A DNA stretch of 64,000 bases from Actinoplanes ianthinogenes. Its GTDB lineage: Bacteria > Actinomycetota > Actinomycetes > Mycobacteriales > Micromonosporaceae. A program made the position numbers and the translations under genes. The stretch is from NCBI RefSeq assembly GCF_018324205.1, contig NZ_AP023356.1, positions 868,001 through 932,000 on the forward strand. Direction: 5' to 3'. Below, one piece after another: positions 56,817 to 64,000 of the stretch. The stretch's first letter is position 1. The number at the start of each line of letters is the position of its first letter. Under the pieces are notes generated by a model, which saw nothing but the letters and a program-made list of their open reading frames with translations, searched no databases and had not been told where the DNA came from.

Positions 56817-57569
56817 TCAGGTGCCCGGGCGACGCCCGAAGACCTTCACGGTCATGCCGTACTTGCCGATGCTGTAGTACTTCTTGGCATCCTGCTCGAG
56901 CAGGTTGACGCAACCGTGCGAACCACGCCACTTGTCGTGGATGTACGTGGTGGTCTGGTGGAACCCGCGCCCGCCGATGAAGCGCTGCCAGTAGGGCAGC
57001 CACACCTCGTACGGGTCGGACCATTCCTTCTTCGTCCGCTTGTTGATCGTGAAGGTGCCGGCCGGCGTCCGGTACCCCTTCATGCCGGTACGGGTGATGG
57101 TCGCCTTGACGTAGACCTTCCCGTTCTTCATCACCCAGGTCGTCTGATGGGTCAGATCGACGCAGAAGGTGATGCCCTTCTTCTTGGGCTTGCAGGCCGC
57201 CGGGTTCGTCGCCGCCAGTCGCTTGGCGACGTCGTACGTGGTCGGGCCGGCCAGGCCCTTGGCCGGCGAGACGCCGAACCGCTTCTGGAACTTGATGATC
57301 GCGGCACAGTCCGCGGCGGACTGCTTGCCGTCGACCGTCACCGTGCCGTAGCCACCCAGCTGCTTGAGGTAGCCCTCGACCTGCTTCTGATATTTGCCGG
57401 TCGCGCACGATGCGGCCGCCGCCCTGGTGACCACGGTGGTGGCCGCCTTGGCGGTGACCGGCGCGGCACCGGCGCCGGCCGGCGCCAGCGCGAACGCACC
57501 GAGTCCGCCGCCCACCACGGTGGCGACAGCCGCCGTGGCGAGACGTGCGGTAACACGTTTCACTGCCAA
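56817..57569 (-). CDS. L,D-transpeptidase (YkuD) with peptidoglycan-binding domain
   Basis: About 250 residues. TTG at 57569 is chosen because GGAGG ends 7 nt upstream; GTG at 57563 is the alternative. A Sec signal (LATAAVATVVGGGLGAFALA) precedes a PG_binding_1 domain (YLKQLGGYGTVTVDGKQSAA; IIKFQKRFGVSP) and a YkuD domain with the catalytic HDKWRGSHGCVNL (Cys nucleophile). It would form 3-3 peptidoglycan cross-links outside the cell. Confidence 0.94.
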   Translation of the reverse strand: MAVKRVTARLATAAVATVVGGGLGAFALAPAGAGAAPVTAKAATTVVTRAAAASCATGKYQKQVEGYLKQLGGYGTVTVDGKQSAADCAAIIKFQKRFGVSPAKGLAGPTTYDVAKRLAATNPAACKPKKKGITFCVDLTHQTTWVMKNGKVYVKATITRTGMKGYRTPAGTFTINKRTKKEWSDPYEVWLPYWQRFIGGRGFHQTTTYIHDKWRGSHGCVNLLEQDAKKYYSIGKYGMTVKVFGRRPGT

Positions 57570-57653
57570 ATCACATCCTCCCCAGGAGTGTCGTCCGCAC
57601 ATCGAAGCACAGCCGCCCCACCGCGACGATCAGGGGAAGGACGGTGACACGAA

Positions 57654-57679
57654 ACCGGGATGCCGATCGGCATCCCGGT
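57654..57679 (-). terminator. Palindromic terminator after the CAP-domain gene
   Basis: A perfect 26-bp palindrome with 11-bp arms (starting ACCGGGATGCC) around GATC, 24 bp past the stop at 57703. Confidence 0.65.
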
Positions 57680-57702
57680 CCGGGAAAGGAGTAGTCGTAC
57701 GG

Positions 57703-58557
57703 TTACTTAGGGGTGGCGAAATCCTGCACCCAGTACGGGGTGTGATCGCGATCCAACGCCAAGCCGACCCCCATCTGATCCAGCTTGCAGTCGAGGATGT
57801 TCTCCCGGTGCTCCGGGCTGTTCATCCAGCCGTCCATCGCGTCCCACGGGCTGTCCTGGCCGCGGGCGATGTTCTCGCCGTACCAGCGCCAGTCGTAGCC
57901 GGCCTCGCTGACCCGGTCGCCGGCCCGGTCCCCGTTCGGCGACGCGTGCTCGAAGTAGTCGCGGCGGGCCATGTCGGCGGCGTGCCGGTTGGCCGCGTCG
58001 ATGAGCCGGCGGTCCAGGGTGACCGGCCGGCAGCCGGACCGCTCGCGGTACCGGTTGACCAGGGCCAGGATCTGCTGCTGGACCGGCGCGGACGGGCTGG
58101 ACGAGATGCTGTCCACGGTGACCTCGGTGCGCGAGGCGGCGATCGGGTCGGCCACCGCCGCGGCCACGGCGGCGGGCGCGGCGCCGGCGTCCTTGCGCTG
58201 CACCGGGGCCTTGAGCCGGACCGGCGGCTCCGGGCGTTCGCCGGGCTCCCGGGTGGCCGCCTTCGACGGGGTGCGCGCCGGCTCGGGCGCCTCCCGGCTG
58301 GGAGTCACGTCCGGGGTCTCCGGCTCGTCGGCCACATCGGAGTGCGGCGACTCCGCGACCGGCTCCTCCTCGTATTCGTCACCTTCGCCGCCGCCGTCGA
58401 CGAACAACGGCTCGCCGAAGACATTGAAGCCAGAAAATTGGTCATCCGGCGGCTCCTGCGCCAAGGCGCGTGTCGTGACCACACCGCCGGCGACCAGAGC
58501 CGCGGCAGCCACGCCGAGCACAACCAGAGGCTTACGCATAACAGAAGTCGATCCCAT
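57703..58557 (-). CDS. Secreted CAP-domain (SCP/PR1) protein
   Basis: A 284-residue protein from ATG at 58557; ATG at 58539 is also possible. A signal or anchor (PLVVLGVAAAALVAGGVVTT) is followed by an acidic, Pro-rich linker (about residues 35-145) and a CAP domain: ILALVNRYRERSGCRPVTLD, AADMARRDYFEHASPNGDRA, GENIARG, WMNSPEHRENILDCKLDQMG. The two His and Glu of the CAP cavity are present, and the two Cys may pair. Bacterial CAP proteins of this YkwD-type are secreted; role unknown. Confidence 0.9.
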   Translation of the reverse strand: MGSTSVMRKPLVVLGVAAAALVAGGVVTTRALAQEPPDDQFSGFNVFGEPLFVDGGGEGDEYEEEPVAESPHSDVADEPETPDVTPSREAPEPARTPSKAATREPGERPEPPVRLKAPVQRKDAGAAPAAVAAAVADPIAASRTEVTVDSISSSPSAPVQQQILALVNRYRERSGCRPVTLDRRLIDAANRHAADMARRDYFEHASPNGDRAGDRVSEAGYDWRWYGENIARGQDSPWDAMDGWMNSPEHRENILDCKLDQMGVGLALDRDHTPYWVQDFATPK

Positions 58558-58840
58558 TCCTCAGCGCACCCCGCCTTTCCCGGGGCGCTCCCGGAGTTGA
58601 CCAACGTCACAGACGCGAGGCGGTCACTTCGCCGCCGGACCCGTGAGTGGTCACCGCTATTTCGAAGAACCTTTATCCGTACGCGATGAGCTGCGCAAAG
58701 TCCGATCAGGGCAGAGCACACGCGTCGCACAATCGCACTCGATTCCGGCACACTTCCCGCTATCGGGGTAATCCGGTAAGGCGTTCTTGCCGTCCACCCG
58801 GCTGTCCCGGAAACACATTGATCGTGGCTACGGTTCCCCG

Positions 58841-60259
58841 GTGCGAAACCGATACCTGGACCTGCTTCGTGCCGCGGCAATCCTCCGGGTGATCGTCTAC
58901 CACCTCTTCGGATGGTCCTGGCTGTCCATCGTGATGCCCGCCATGGGCGTCATGTTCGCGCTGGCCGGGTCGCTGACGGCGGCGTCGCTGGAGAAACGCC
59001 CGGCGAACCGGGTCGTCACCTCCCGGCTGCGCCGGCTGCTCCCGCCGCTGTGGCTGCTCGGCCTGATGGCCGTGCCGGTGATGATCGCCCTGGGCTGGGC
59101 ACAGGAGGAGGACGGCGAACACCCCTTCACCCCGTGGAAGCTCGCCTTCTGGATCCTGCCGCTCGGCGACCCGCCCGGCAGCGAGCTCGGCGTCGACTCC
59201 TGGGAACCGCTCTGGTACATCCGGGCGTACGTCTGGTTCATCCTGCTCTCCCCGATCCTCTGGTTGCTCTGGAAGAGGCTGGGCCCGGCATGCTGGCTGC
59301 TGGTGCTCGCGCCGATCGCCGCCATCGCGCTGCTCGACAAGACCGGATTCGGGCTGCCGGAGACCGCCGACGTGGTGATGTGGGACTTCGTCACCTACGC
59401 CGCCTGCTGGATCATGGGCTTCGCGCACCGGGACGGCCGGCTGGCCAGGCTCCGCCCGGCCACCGTGGTCACGCTGGTCCTGCTGCTCGGCGGGGCCGCG
59501 CTGTACTACCAGAACGGCCACCAGGGCGAGGACGCCTGGGACCTGAACGACGTCTCCGAGTCGCAGTCGCTGTACTCGCTCGCCTTCGTGCTGCTCGCCC
59601 TGCGCTGGCAGCCCAGCATGGCGTGGCTGTCCCGGCTCCGGCCGCTGGACCGGGCGGTGACGCTGCTGAACAACCGGGCGGTCACCGTCTATCTGTGGCA
59701 CAACCTGGCGATCGCGGCGATCTGGCCGGTCCTGACGTTCCTGGCCCTCGACGACCTCGGGCACCTGGAGAAGCCGGTCACGCTGGCGATGACGTTCCTG
59801 CTGACCGGGGTCGCGGTGGTGCTGTTCGGGTGGGTCGAGGACCTGGCCGCGCAGCGCCGGCCCCGGCTGTGGCCGGACACCACCCCGGCTCGCACGACAC
59901 CGGCCGCGCCCGCCCCGGCACGACCGGAGGGGCACGCACCGGCGGACGCGGAACCGGTCGGACCGCTGCCGGCCGGCTGGCCGCAGGCCGGATGGACCGA
60001 CACGGGACGGGACGGGCAGCCGTTCGCGGGCCGGCCGCCGGCCGGAGTGACCGGGCACCCGGTGGCCGGAGTGAACGGGCACCCACCAACCGGGCACCCA
60101 CCAACCGGGCACCCGTCGACCGGGCGACCGCCCGGCGGGGCGAGCCGGCACAGCGCGGAGCCTTCCCCCGGGAGATGGGCGCAACGGCGGGAACGGCGCG
60201 CCGCGAAGAAGCGCGAGGAGAACAACCTGATCCCCACCTGGTGGGCGCCCGAGGAATGA
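58841..60259 (+). CDS. Acyltransferase 3 (OafA/YrhL-type) membrane protein
   Basis: About 472 residues from GTG at 58841; TACGGT ends 6 nt upstream, suggesting a leaderless mRNA. The N terminus RNRYLDLLRAAAILRVIVYH has R-x10-H, the catalytic-region pattern of the family (usually D-x-x-R...H). About ten membrane helices follow to residue 365. The C-terminal cytoplasmic tail has HPPTGHPPTGHPSTG repeats and a very basic segment (RRERRAAKKREENN). It probably O-acylates an envelope glycan or lipid. Confidence 0.88.
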   Translation: MRNRYLDLLRAAAILRVIVYHLFGWSWLSIVMPAMGVMFALAGSLTAASLEKRPANRVVTSRLRRLLPPLWLLGLMAVPVMIALGWAQEEDGEHPFTPWKLAFWILPLGDPPGSELGVDSWEPLWYIRAYVWFILLSPILWLLWKRLGPACWLLVLAPIAAIALLDKTGFGLPETADVVMWDFVTYAACWIMGFAHRDGRLARLRPATVVTLVLLLGGAALYYQNGHQGEDAWDLNDVSESQSLYSLAFVLLALRWQPSMAWLSRLRPLDRAVTLLNNRAVTVYLWHNLAIAAIWPVLTFLALDDLGHLEKPVTLAMTFLLTGVAVVLFGWVEDLAAQRRPRLWPDTTPARTTPAAPAPARPEGHAPADAEPVGPLPAGWPQAGWTDTGRDGQPFAGRPPAGVTGHPVAGVNGHPPTGHPPTGHPSTGRPPGGASRHSAEPSPGRWAQRRERRAAKKREENNLIPTWWAPEE

Positions 60260-60308
60260 GAGGCCGCCGGCTCCGGTGCGCGCGGTGGGCGGCTGCCCAC
60301 CGGGGCCG

Positions 60309-60341
60309 GCCCCACCCGCGAACGACGACGGCGGGTGGGGC
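60309..60341 (+). terminator. Terminator hairpin after the acyltransferase gene
   Basis: GCCCCACCCGC (60309-60319) pairs with GCGGGTGGGGC (60331-60341), 11-nt loop, 50 bp past the stop. A smaller GGTGGGC/GCCCACC hairpin lies upstream. Confidence 0.7.
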
Positions 60342-60357
60342 TCCGGGCGTACCGAAA
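60340..60357 (+). repeat. Dispersed 18-bp intergenic element, copy 3
   Basis: GCTCCGGGCGTACCGAAA, identical to 38615-38632. It starts at the last bases of the terminator stem, so here the element is directly 3' of a transcription end. Confidence 0.65.
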
Positions 60358-60459
60358 GCGCGGGAACAGTGCGGAGAGCGCACCGTGACGTGGGCAAATC
60401 GTCCGGCCAAAGCGAGCAAAGCTCGCGAAGGCGGATCTTCATCTCGGTAGCCTGAGGCC

Positions 60460-60957
60460 GTGGGGCAGCACGGACAGACGCTGGCTCCGGCCCTCGACGC
60501 CGGGGTGCTCGCGCTGGTCTTCCGCGCCGGGCCGCTGTATTGCGCGCTGCCGCTCGACGAGGTCGTCGAGACGATGCGGCCGCTGCCGACCCGGCCGCTC
60601 GCCGGCACCCCACCCTATGTGCGGGGGCTGACCATTCTGCGCGGCGAGCCGTCCCCGGTGATCGATGTGACCCGGCTGCTGACCGGCACCACGTCCGAGA
60701 TTGATCGGTACGTGGCGGTGCGTGCCGGGCGCGGGCCGGTGGCCTGCGCGACCGGGCCGGTGCTCGGCGTGCGGCTGGTCGAGGCGACCCCGCCGGACGG
60801 GCCCAGCACCCTGTTCACCGGCGCGTCCCGTTCGCTGGTGGCGGCGGTCGGGACGGTCGGCACCGAGCCGCTGCTGGTGTTGCGCAGCATCCGGACGGTC
60901 CCGGACGAGGTGTGGGAGCTGGCGGCCCGGGACGCGGTGACGGGAGGCGCGGCGTGA
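60460..60957 (+). CDS. CheW-like coupling protein, first of two
   Basis: A 165-residue CheW domain from GTG at 60460. TAGCCT at 60448-60453 leaves 6 nt before the start, so the mRNA is probably leaderless. Features: ALVFRAGPLYCALPLDEVVE, PYVRGLTILRGEPSPVIDVT with the RGxxxPVID strand of CheW. It links receptors to a CheA kinase. First gene of a four-gene operon; the next start overlaps its stop. Confidence 0.88.
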   Translation: MGQHGQTLAPALDAGVLALVFRAGPLYCALPLDEVVETMRPLPTRPLAGTPPYVRGLTILRGEPSPVIDVTRLLTGTTSEIDRYVAVRAGRGPVACATGPVLGVRLVEATPPDGPSTLFTGASRSLVAAVGTVGTEPLLVLRSIRTVPDEVWELAARDAVTGGAA

Positions 60958-62345
60958 GGGAGGACCCGCCGCTGGTGCGGTTCCGTGGCATTCTCGAGCA
61001 GCGGCTGGGCTGGGTCTCCGCGGACACCGAGGCGGTGCCGGTCCTGCCGGTCCTCGCCGAGCGGTCCGCGGCCCGCCGGATGTCCGAGAACGAGTATCTG
61101 AACCGGCTGTCCGTGCGGGACTGGCCGGAGGAGACCACGGTGCTGGCCGAGCGGCTCAGCATCACCGAGACCTACTTCTTCCGGCACGGCGACCAGTTCC
61201 GGGCGCTGACCGAGCGGGTGCTGCCGGAGCGGATCGCGGCCCGGTCCGGGCAGCGGGCGCTGCGGCTGCTGTCGGTCGGCTGCTCGTCCGGCGAGGAGGC
61301 GTACTCGCTGGCGATCGCGGCGCTTCAGGCCCGGCCCGCGCCGGACTGGATCGTGTCGGTGCTCGGCATCGACGCGAACCCGGAGATGCTGCGGCGGGCC
61401 GAGCAGGGGGTGTACTCGGAGTGGGCGCTGCGGGAGACGCCGGGCGAGGTGCGGCGGCGCTGGTTCCGCCCGGCCGGCGACGGGTTCCGGGTGCTGCCGG
61501 AGGTCGCCGCGACGGTCCGGTTCGCCGAGCACAACGTGGCCGCGCCGGACGACCCGCTGATCTGGCAGCCCGGCCGGTACGACGTCGTCCTCTGCCGCAA
61601 CCTGCTGATGTACCTGACCCGGCCCACCGTCACCGGCCTGCTCCGGCGGATCACCGCCGCCCTGGCCCCGGGCGGCGCGCTCTTCCTCGGGCACACCGAC
61701 TCGCTGGGCAGCGACCCGGACGGCCTCACCGTGGAGAGCTTCGGCGACACCGTCTATTACCGGCGCGCCGACCCACCGCCACCGGCGCGCCCGGAGCACC
61801 GGCCCCCGGTGGTCCGGCGGGAGCCCCCGCGTCAGCCGGTCGACGTCCACCCGCGGGCCCTGGAGCTGCTGCGGGACGAGAAGTTCACCGAGGCGCTCGA
61901 CCTGATCCGCACCGCGCTCCCCCAGCGCAGGCCCCGTGACCTGCTGCTCTACGGCGTGCTGCTGGCACAGCGCGGCCGCCTGGCCGACGCCGGGGAGACC
62001 GCACGGGCGCTGATCGAGACCGGCGGGCCGGACCCGGACGCGCACCACCTGCTCGGCATCTGCCACGAGGTGGACGAGCCGGACGAGGCGGTCGGGCAGT
62101 ACCGGCTGGCCGCCTACCTGGATCCCGGGTTCGCCATGCCCCGCCTGCGGCTGGGGCTGCTGGCCCGGCGGCGCGGGGACGGGCGGGACGCGGCGGCCGA
62201 GCTGGGCGCGGCGCTGGAGCTGCTGCCCCGGGAGAGCGACGAGCGGCTCACGCTGTTCGGCGGCGGGTTCGGGCGGCTCGCGCTGAGCTCGCTGTGCCGG
62301 ACCGAGCTGGACGCGACGTCGTCGCGGAGCGGGACCTGGCGATGA
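60954..62345 (+). CDS. CheR methyltransferase with C-terminal TPR-like region
   Basis: About 463 residues from GTG at 60954 (GTGA overlap). The CheR fold is clear: SENEYLNRLSVRDWPEETTV, ITETYFFRHGDQFRALTERV, SAM-binding LRLLSVGCSSGEEAYSLAI, IDANPEMLRRAEQGVYSEWA, DVVLCRNLLMYL. It methylates receptor Glu residues with SAM. After a Pro-rich linker (residues about 275-300) comes a TPR-like part (LLYGVLLAQRGRLADAGETA; AHHLLGICHEVDEPDEAVGQ). CheR-TPR fusions are typical of non-flagellar chemosensory pathways. Confidence 0.93.
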   Translation: MREDPPLVRFRGILEQRLGWVSADTEAVPVLPVLAERSAARRMSENEYLNRLSVRDWPEETTVLAERLSITETYFFRHGDQFRALTERVLPERIAARSGQRALRLLSVGCSSGEEAYSLAIAALQARPAPDWIVSVLGIDANPEMLRRAEQGVYSEWALRETPGEVRRRWFRPAGDGFRVLPEVAATVRFAEHNVAAPDDPLIWQPGRYDVVLCRNLLMYLTRPTVTGLLRRITAALAPGGALFLGHTDSLGSDPDGLTVESFGDTVYYRRADPPPPARPEHRPPVVRREPPRQPVDVHPRALELLRDEKFTEALDLIRTALPQRRPRDLLLYGVLLAQRGRLADAGETARALIETGGPDPDAHHLLGICHEVDEPDEAVGQYRLAAYLDPGFAMPRLRLGLLARRRGDGRDAAAELGAALELLPRESDERLTLFGGGFGRLALSSLCRTELDATSSRSGTWR

Positions 62346-62872
62346 CCGACCAGATCCAGTCCCGGGTGGAGCAGCTGCGCGCCGACTTCGACCACTCGTT
62401 CTCGGTGCCGGCCCGGACGCTGGACGACGAGGGGATCGAGCTGCTGGCGATCGGGGCGGGTGGGCGGGCGTACGCGCTGCGTCTGTCCCAGACCTCCGGC
62501 CTCTACCCGGACCGCCCGGTCACCCCGCTGCCGACCACGGTGCCGGCGCTGCGCGGGCTGGCCGGTTTCGCCGGTGTCGTCGTCCCGGTCTACGACCTGG
62601 CGGCGCTGCTCGGGCACCCGATCGCCGACGAGCCCCGCTGGCTGGTCCTGGCCGCCGGCGCCCCGCCGCTGGCGCTCGCGTTCCACCAGCTCGACCACCA
62701 CGTCCGGGTGCCGGCCCCCGACGTCGTGGACGGCTCCGGGGCCGGGACCCGGAGCTGCCTGCACGGCATGGTCCGGCTGCCGGACGGCGATCGGCCGATC
62801 GTCGACGTGCCGGCCACCCGCGCCCTGGCCCATCGGATGGCCGGGCATGAGCACCCGGAGGTGACCTCTTGA
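62342..62872 (+). CDS. CheW-like protein, second of two
   Basis: A 176-residue protein from ATG at 62342 (overlaps the CheR stop). An N-terminal helical extension ([20 protein letters not shown]) precedes the CheW domain ([40 protein letters not shown]). It differs from the first CheW, so the two may bind different receptors or array positions. It is coupled to the receptor gene, whose ATG overlaps its stop. Confidence 0.87.
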   Translation: MTDQIQSRVEQLRADFDHSFSVPARTLDDEGIELLAIGAGGRAYALRLSQTSGLYPDRPVTPLPTTVPALRGLAGFAGVVVPVYDLAALLGHPIADEPRWLVLAAGAPPLALAFHQLDHHVRVPAPDVVDGSGAGTRSCLHGMVRLPDGDRPIVDVPATRALAHRMAGHEHPEVTS

Positions 62873-64000
62873 TGGCCGGACACACCTTTGGCCGGAAGAT
62901 CGGCGTCGGCGTCGGCATCACCAGCGCCCTGACCCTGCTCTCGGTGGTGCTGGCCGCCGTCGGCCTGCTGTTCGTGGTGACCGCCAAGGACCGGGTGATC
63001 GCGGCCGCCACCCACGAGCTGACCGGCGCGGAGAACCTGAACCGGCTGATGGAGAAGCGGCTGGCCGATTACCGGGGCTACATGCTGTACGCCACCCCGG
63101 AGTACGCCGACGCCACCGCGGCCGACCGCACCGACTTCCGCAGTCAGCTGGAGGAGCTGCGCACCGGCACCAGCGCCGCGGTCCGGGGCCTGGTGGACCG
63201 GGCGGGCGCCGCCGAGGAGAAGCACGCGGACTGGGTGTCCCAGGTGATGGCCGAGCGGGCCAGGACCAAGGATCCGCTGGTCGCCGCGCGGTTGAACAGC
63301 GCCCAGGCGGTGCCGCTGCGCAAGGAGGTGCAGACGGTGCTGGCCGAGCTGATCACCAAGGTGCGCGCCGACGTGGAGGCCGACCGCAGGCACTCGTCCC
63401 GGCAGGCCTCCATCGCGATCGCGGTGATCGTGGTGCTCGGCGTGCTCACCACCGGCAGCGCGGTCATGGTGGCCTGGCGGCTGAGCCGGGACCTGCGCCG
63501 CGAGGTGGGCGCCGCGGTCGGGCACATCCAGAGCTCGTCGGCGCAGCTGGAGGCGGCGGCCGCGCAGCAGGTGAACGGCGGCCGCGACCAGGCCAGCGCG
63601 ATGAGCGAGATCACCACCACGATCAACGAGCTGCTGATCACCTCGCGGCAGATCGCGGACAGCGCCCAGCGGGTCTCCAAGATCGCCGAGGAGACCGAGA
63701 CGGCGGCCCGCGACGGCGACGCCACCATCGACCAGACCCGGGCGTCGATCGTCGCGATCCGCACCCAGGTCGACCAGATCGTCCAGCACATGCTGGCGCT
63801 GGGCGAGAAGTCGCAGCAGATCGGCGGGGTGGTGGACCTGGTCTCGGAGCTGGCCGAGCAGACCAACATCCTGGCCATCAACGCCACCATCGAGGCAAGC
63901 GGCGCCGGCGAGTGGGGCCGCCGGTTCGCCGTGGTGGCCGAGGAGATCCGCAAGCTGGCCGACCGGACCGCCGCGTCGGCCAAGGAGATCCGGGCGCTGA
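62872..64000 (+). CDS. Methyl-accepting chemotaxis protein, partial (3' end outside window)
   Basis: ATG at 62872 with GGAGG upstream; 376 codons are visible and continue past the edge. Layout: membrane helix (about residues 12-38), a short extracytoplasmic helical domain ([25 protein letters not shown]3-like), a second helix (about 181-202), then signalling helices directly, with no HAMP-sized domain that I can see. The tip is [20 protein letters not shown] followed by [18 protein letters not shown], close to consensus but with AS replacing AA. It would be methylated by the upstream CheR. Confidence 0.92.
   Translation, partial: MAGHTFGRKIGVGVGITSALTLLSVVLAAVGLLFVVTAKDRVIAAATHELTGAENLNRLMEKRLADYRGYMLYATPEYADATAADRTDFRSQLEELRTGTSAAVRGLVDRAGAAEEKHADWVSQVMAERARTKDPLVAARLNSAQAVPLRKEVQTVLAELITKVRADVEADRRHSSRQASIAIAVIVVLGVLTTGSAVMVAWRLSRDLRREVGAAVGHIQSSSAQLEAAAAQQVNGGRDQASAMSEITTTINELLITSRQIADSAQRVSKIAEETETAARDGDATIDQTRASIVAIRTQVDQIVQHMLALGEKSQQIGGVVDLVSELAEQTNILAINATIEASGAGEWGRRFAVVAEEIRKLADRTAASAKEIRAL

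Overview
The window is very GC-rich, uses many GTG and TTG starts, strongly favours G or C in third codon positions, and is densely packed. The gene content points to a filamentous actinobacterium, most likely Actinoplanes or another Micromonosporaceae member. That assignment is my inference from family content: divergent glgA/glgC of mycobacterial type, MptB/MgtA-type mannosyltransferases, AA10 LPMO, DUF4331, and many GGDEF/EAL proteins. I see no rRNA, tRNA, insertion sequence, prophage or CRISPR array.

Layout. 1-1400: edge of a BrnT-like toxin/antitoxin pair and an alpha/beta hydrolase. 1400-9942: carbohydrate storage block, with a GHL10 glycoside hydrolase coupled to glgA/glgM, divergent from glgC, and two membrane GGDEF-EAL proteins flanking glgC. 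9943-10493: non-coding, with a three-copy 31-bp repeat. 10494-19700: small proteins, an AraC regulator in a DUF4331 operon that includes a His-rich protein, an AA10 copper oxygenase, FKBP isomerase, a lipoprotein, an S4 protein and a YcnI-like protein. Several of these share an ECF-sigma-like promoter (TGAAC-N17-CGTA-type). 19906-28055: DHH phosphoesterase, zwf, STAS protein, a 1.15-kb repeat-rich non-coding stretch, a ROK kinase and a Tat-exported DUF1800/DUF1501 pair.

28148-35019: an L-arabinose/monosaccharide operon on the minus strand (small frameshifted gene, araA, binding protein, ATPase, permease) with a LacI regulator; two near-identical palindromes are its probable operators. 35160-41494: DUF2252, PPOX-type oxidoreductase, MptB-like and MgtA-like mannosyltransferases, pirin, and an unrecognised protein. 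41562-44314: an ArsR-family regulator coupled to an MFS exporter that carries two different in-frame repeat expansions. 44884-45791: structured non-coding DNA and an ECF-like promoter. 45792-51503: a 1,903-residue, mostly disordered protein ending in a TPR-like domain.

51578-64000: a diguanylate cyclase, an EamA transporter, a MacAB-like efflux operon, an L,D-transpeptidase, a CAP-domain protein, an acyltransferase, and a chemosensory operon cheW-cheR-cheW-mcp that runs off the right edge.

Themes: second-messenger control (three GGDEF proteins), glycogen/maltosyl metabolism, cell-envelope modification, and a possible extracytoplasmic-stress regulon of secreted metal-associated proteins. The most unusual items are the shared ECF-like promoter set, the giant disordered TPR protein, the repeat-expanded MFS transporter, the frameshifted small gene ahead of araA, and a dispersed 18-bp intergenic element.
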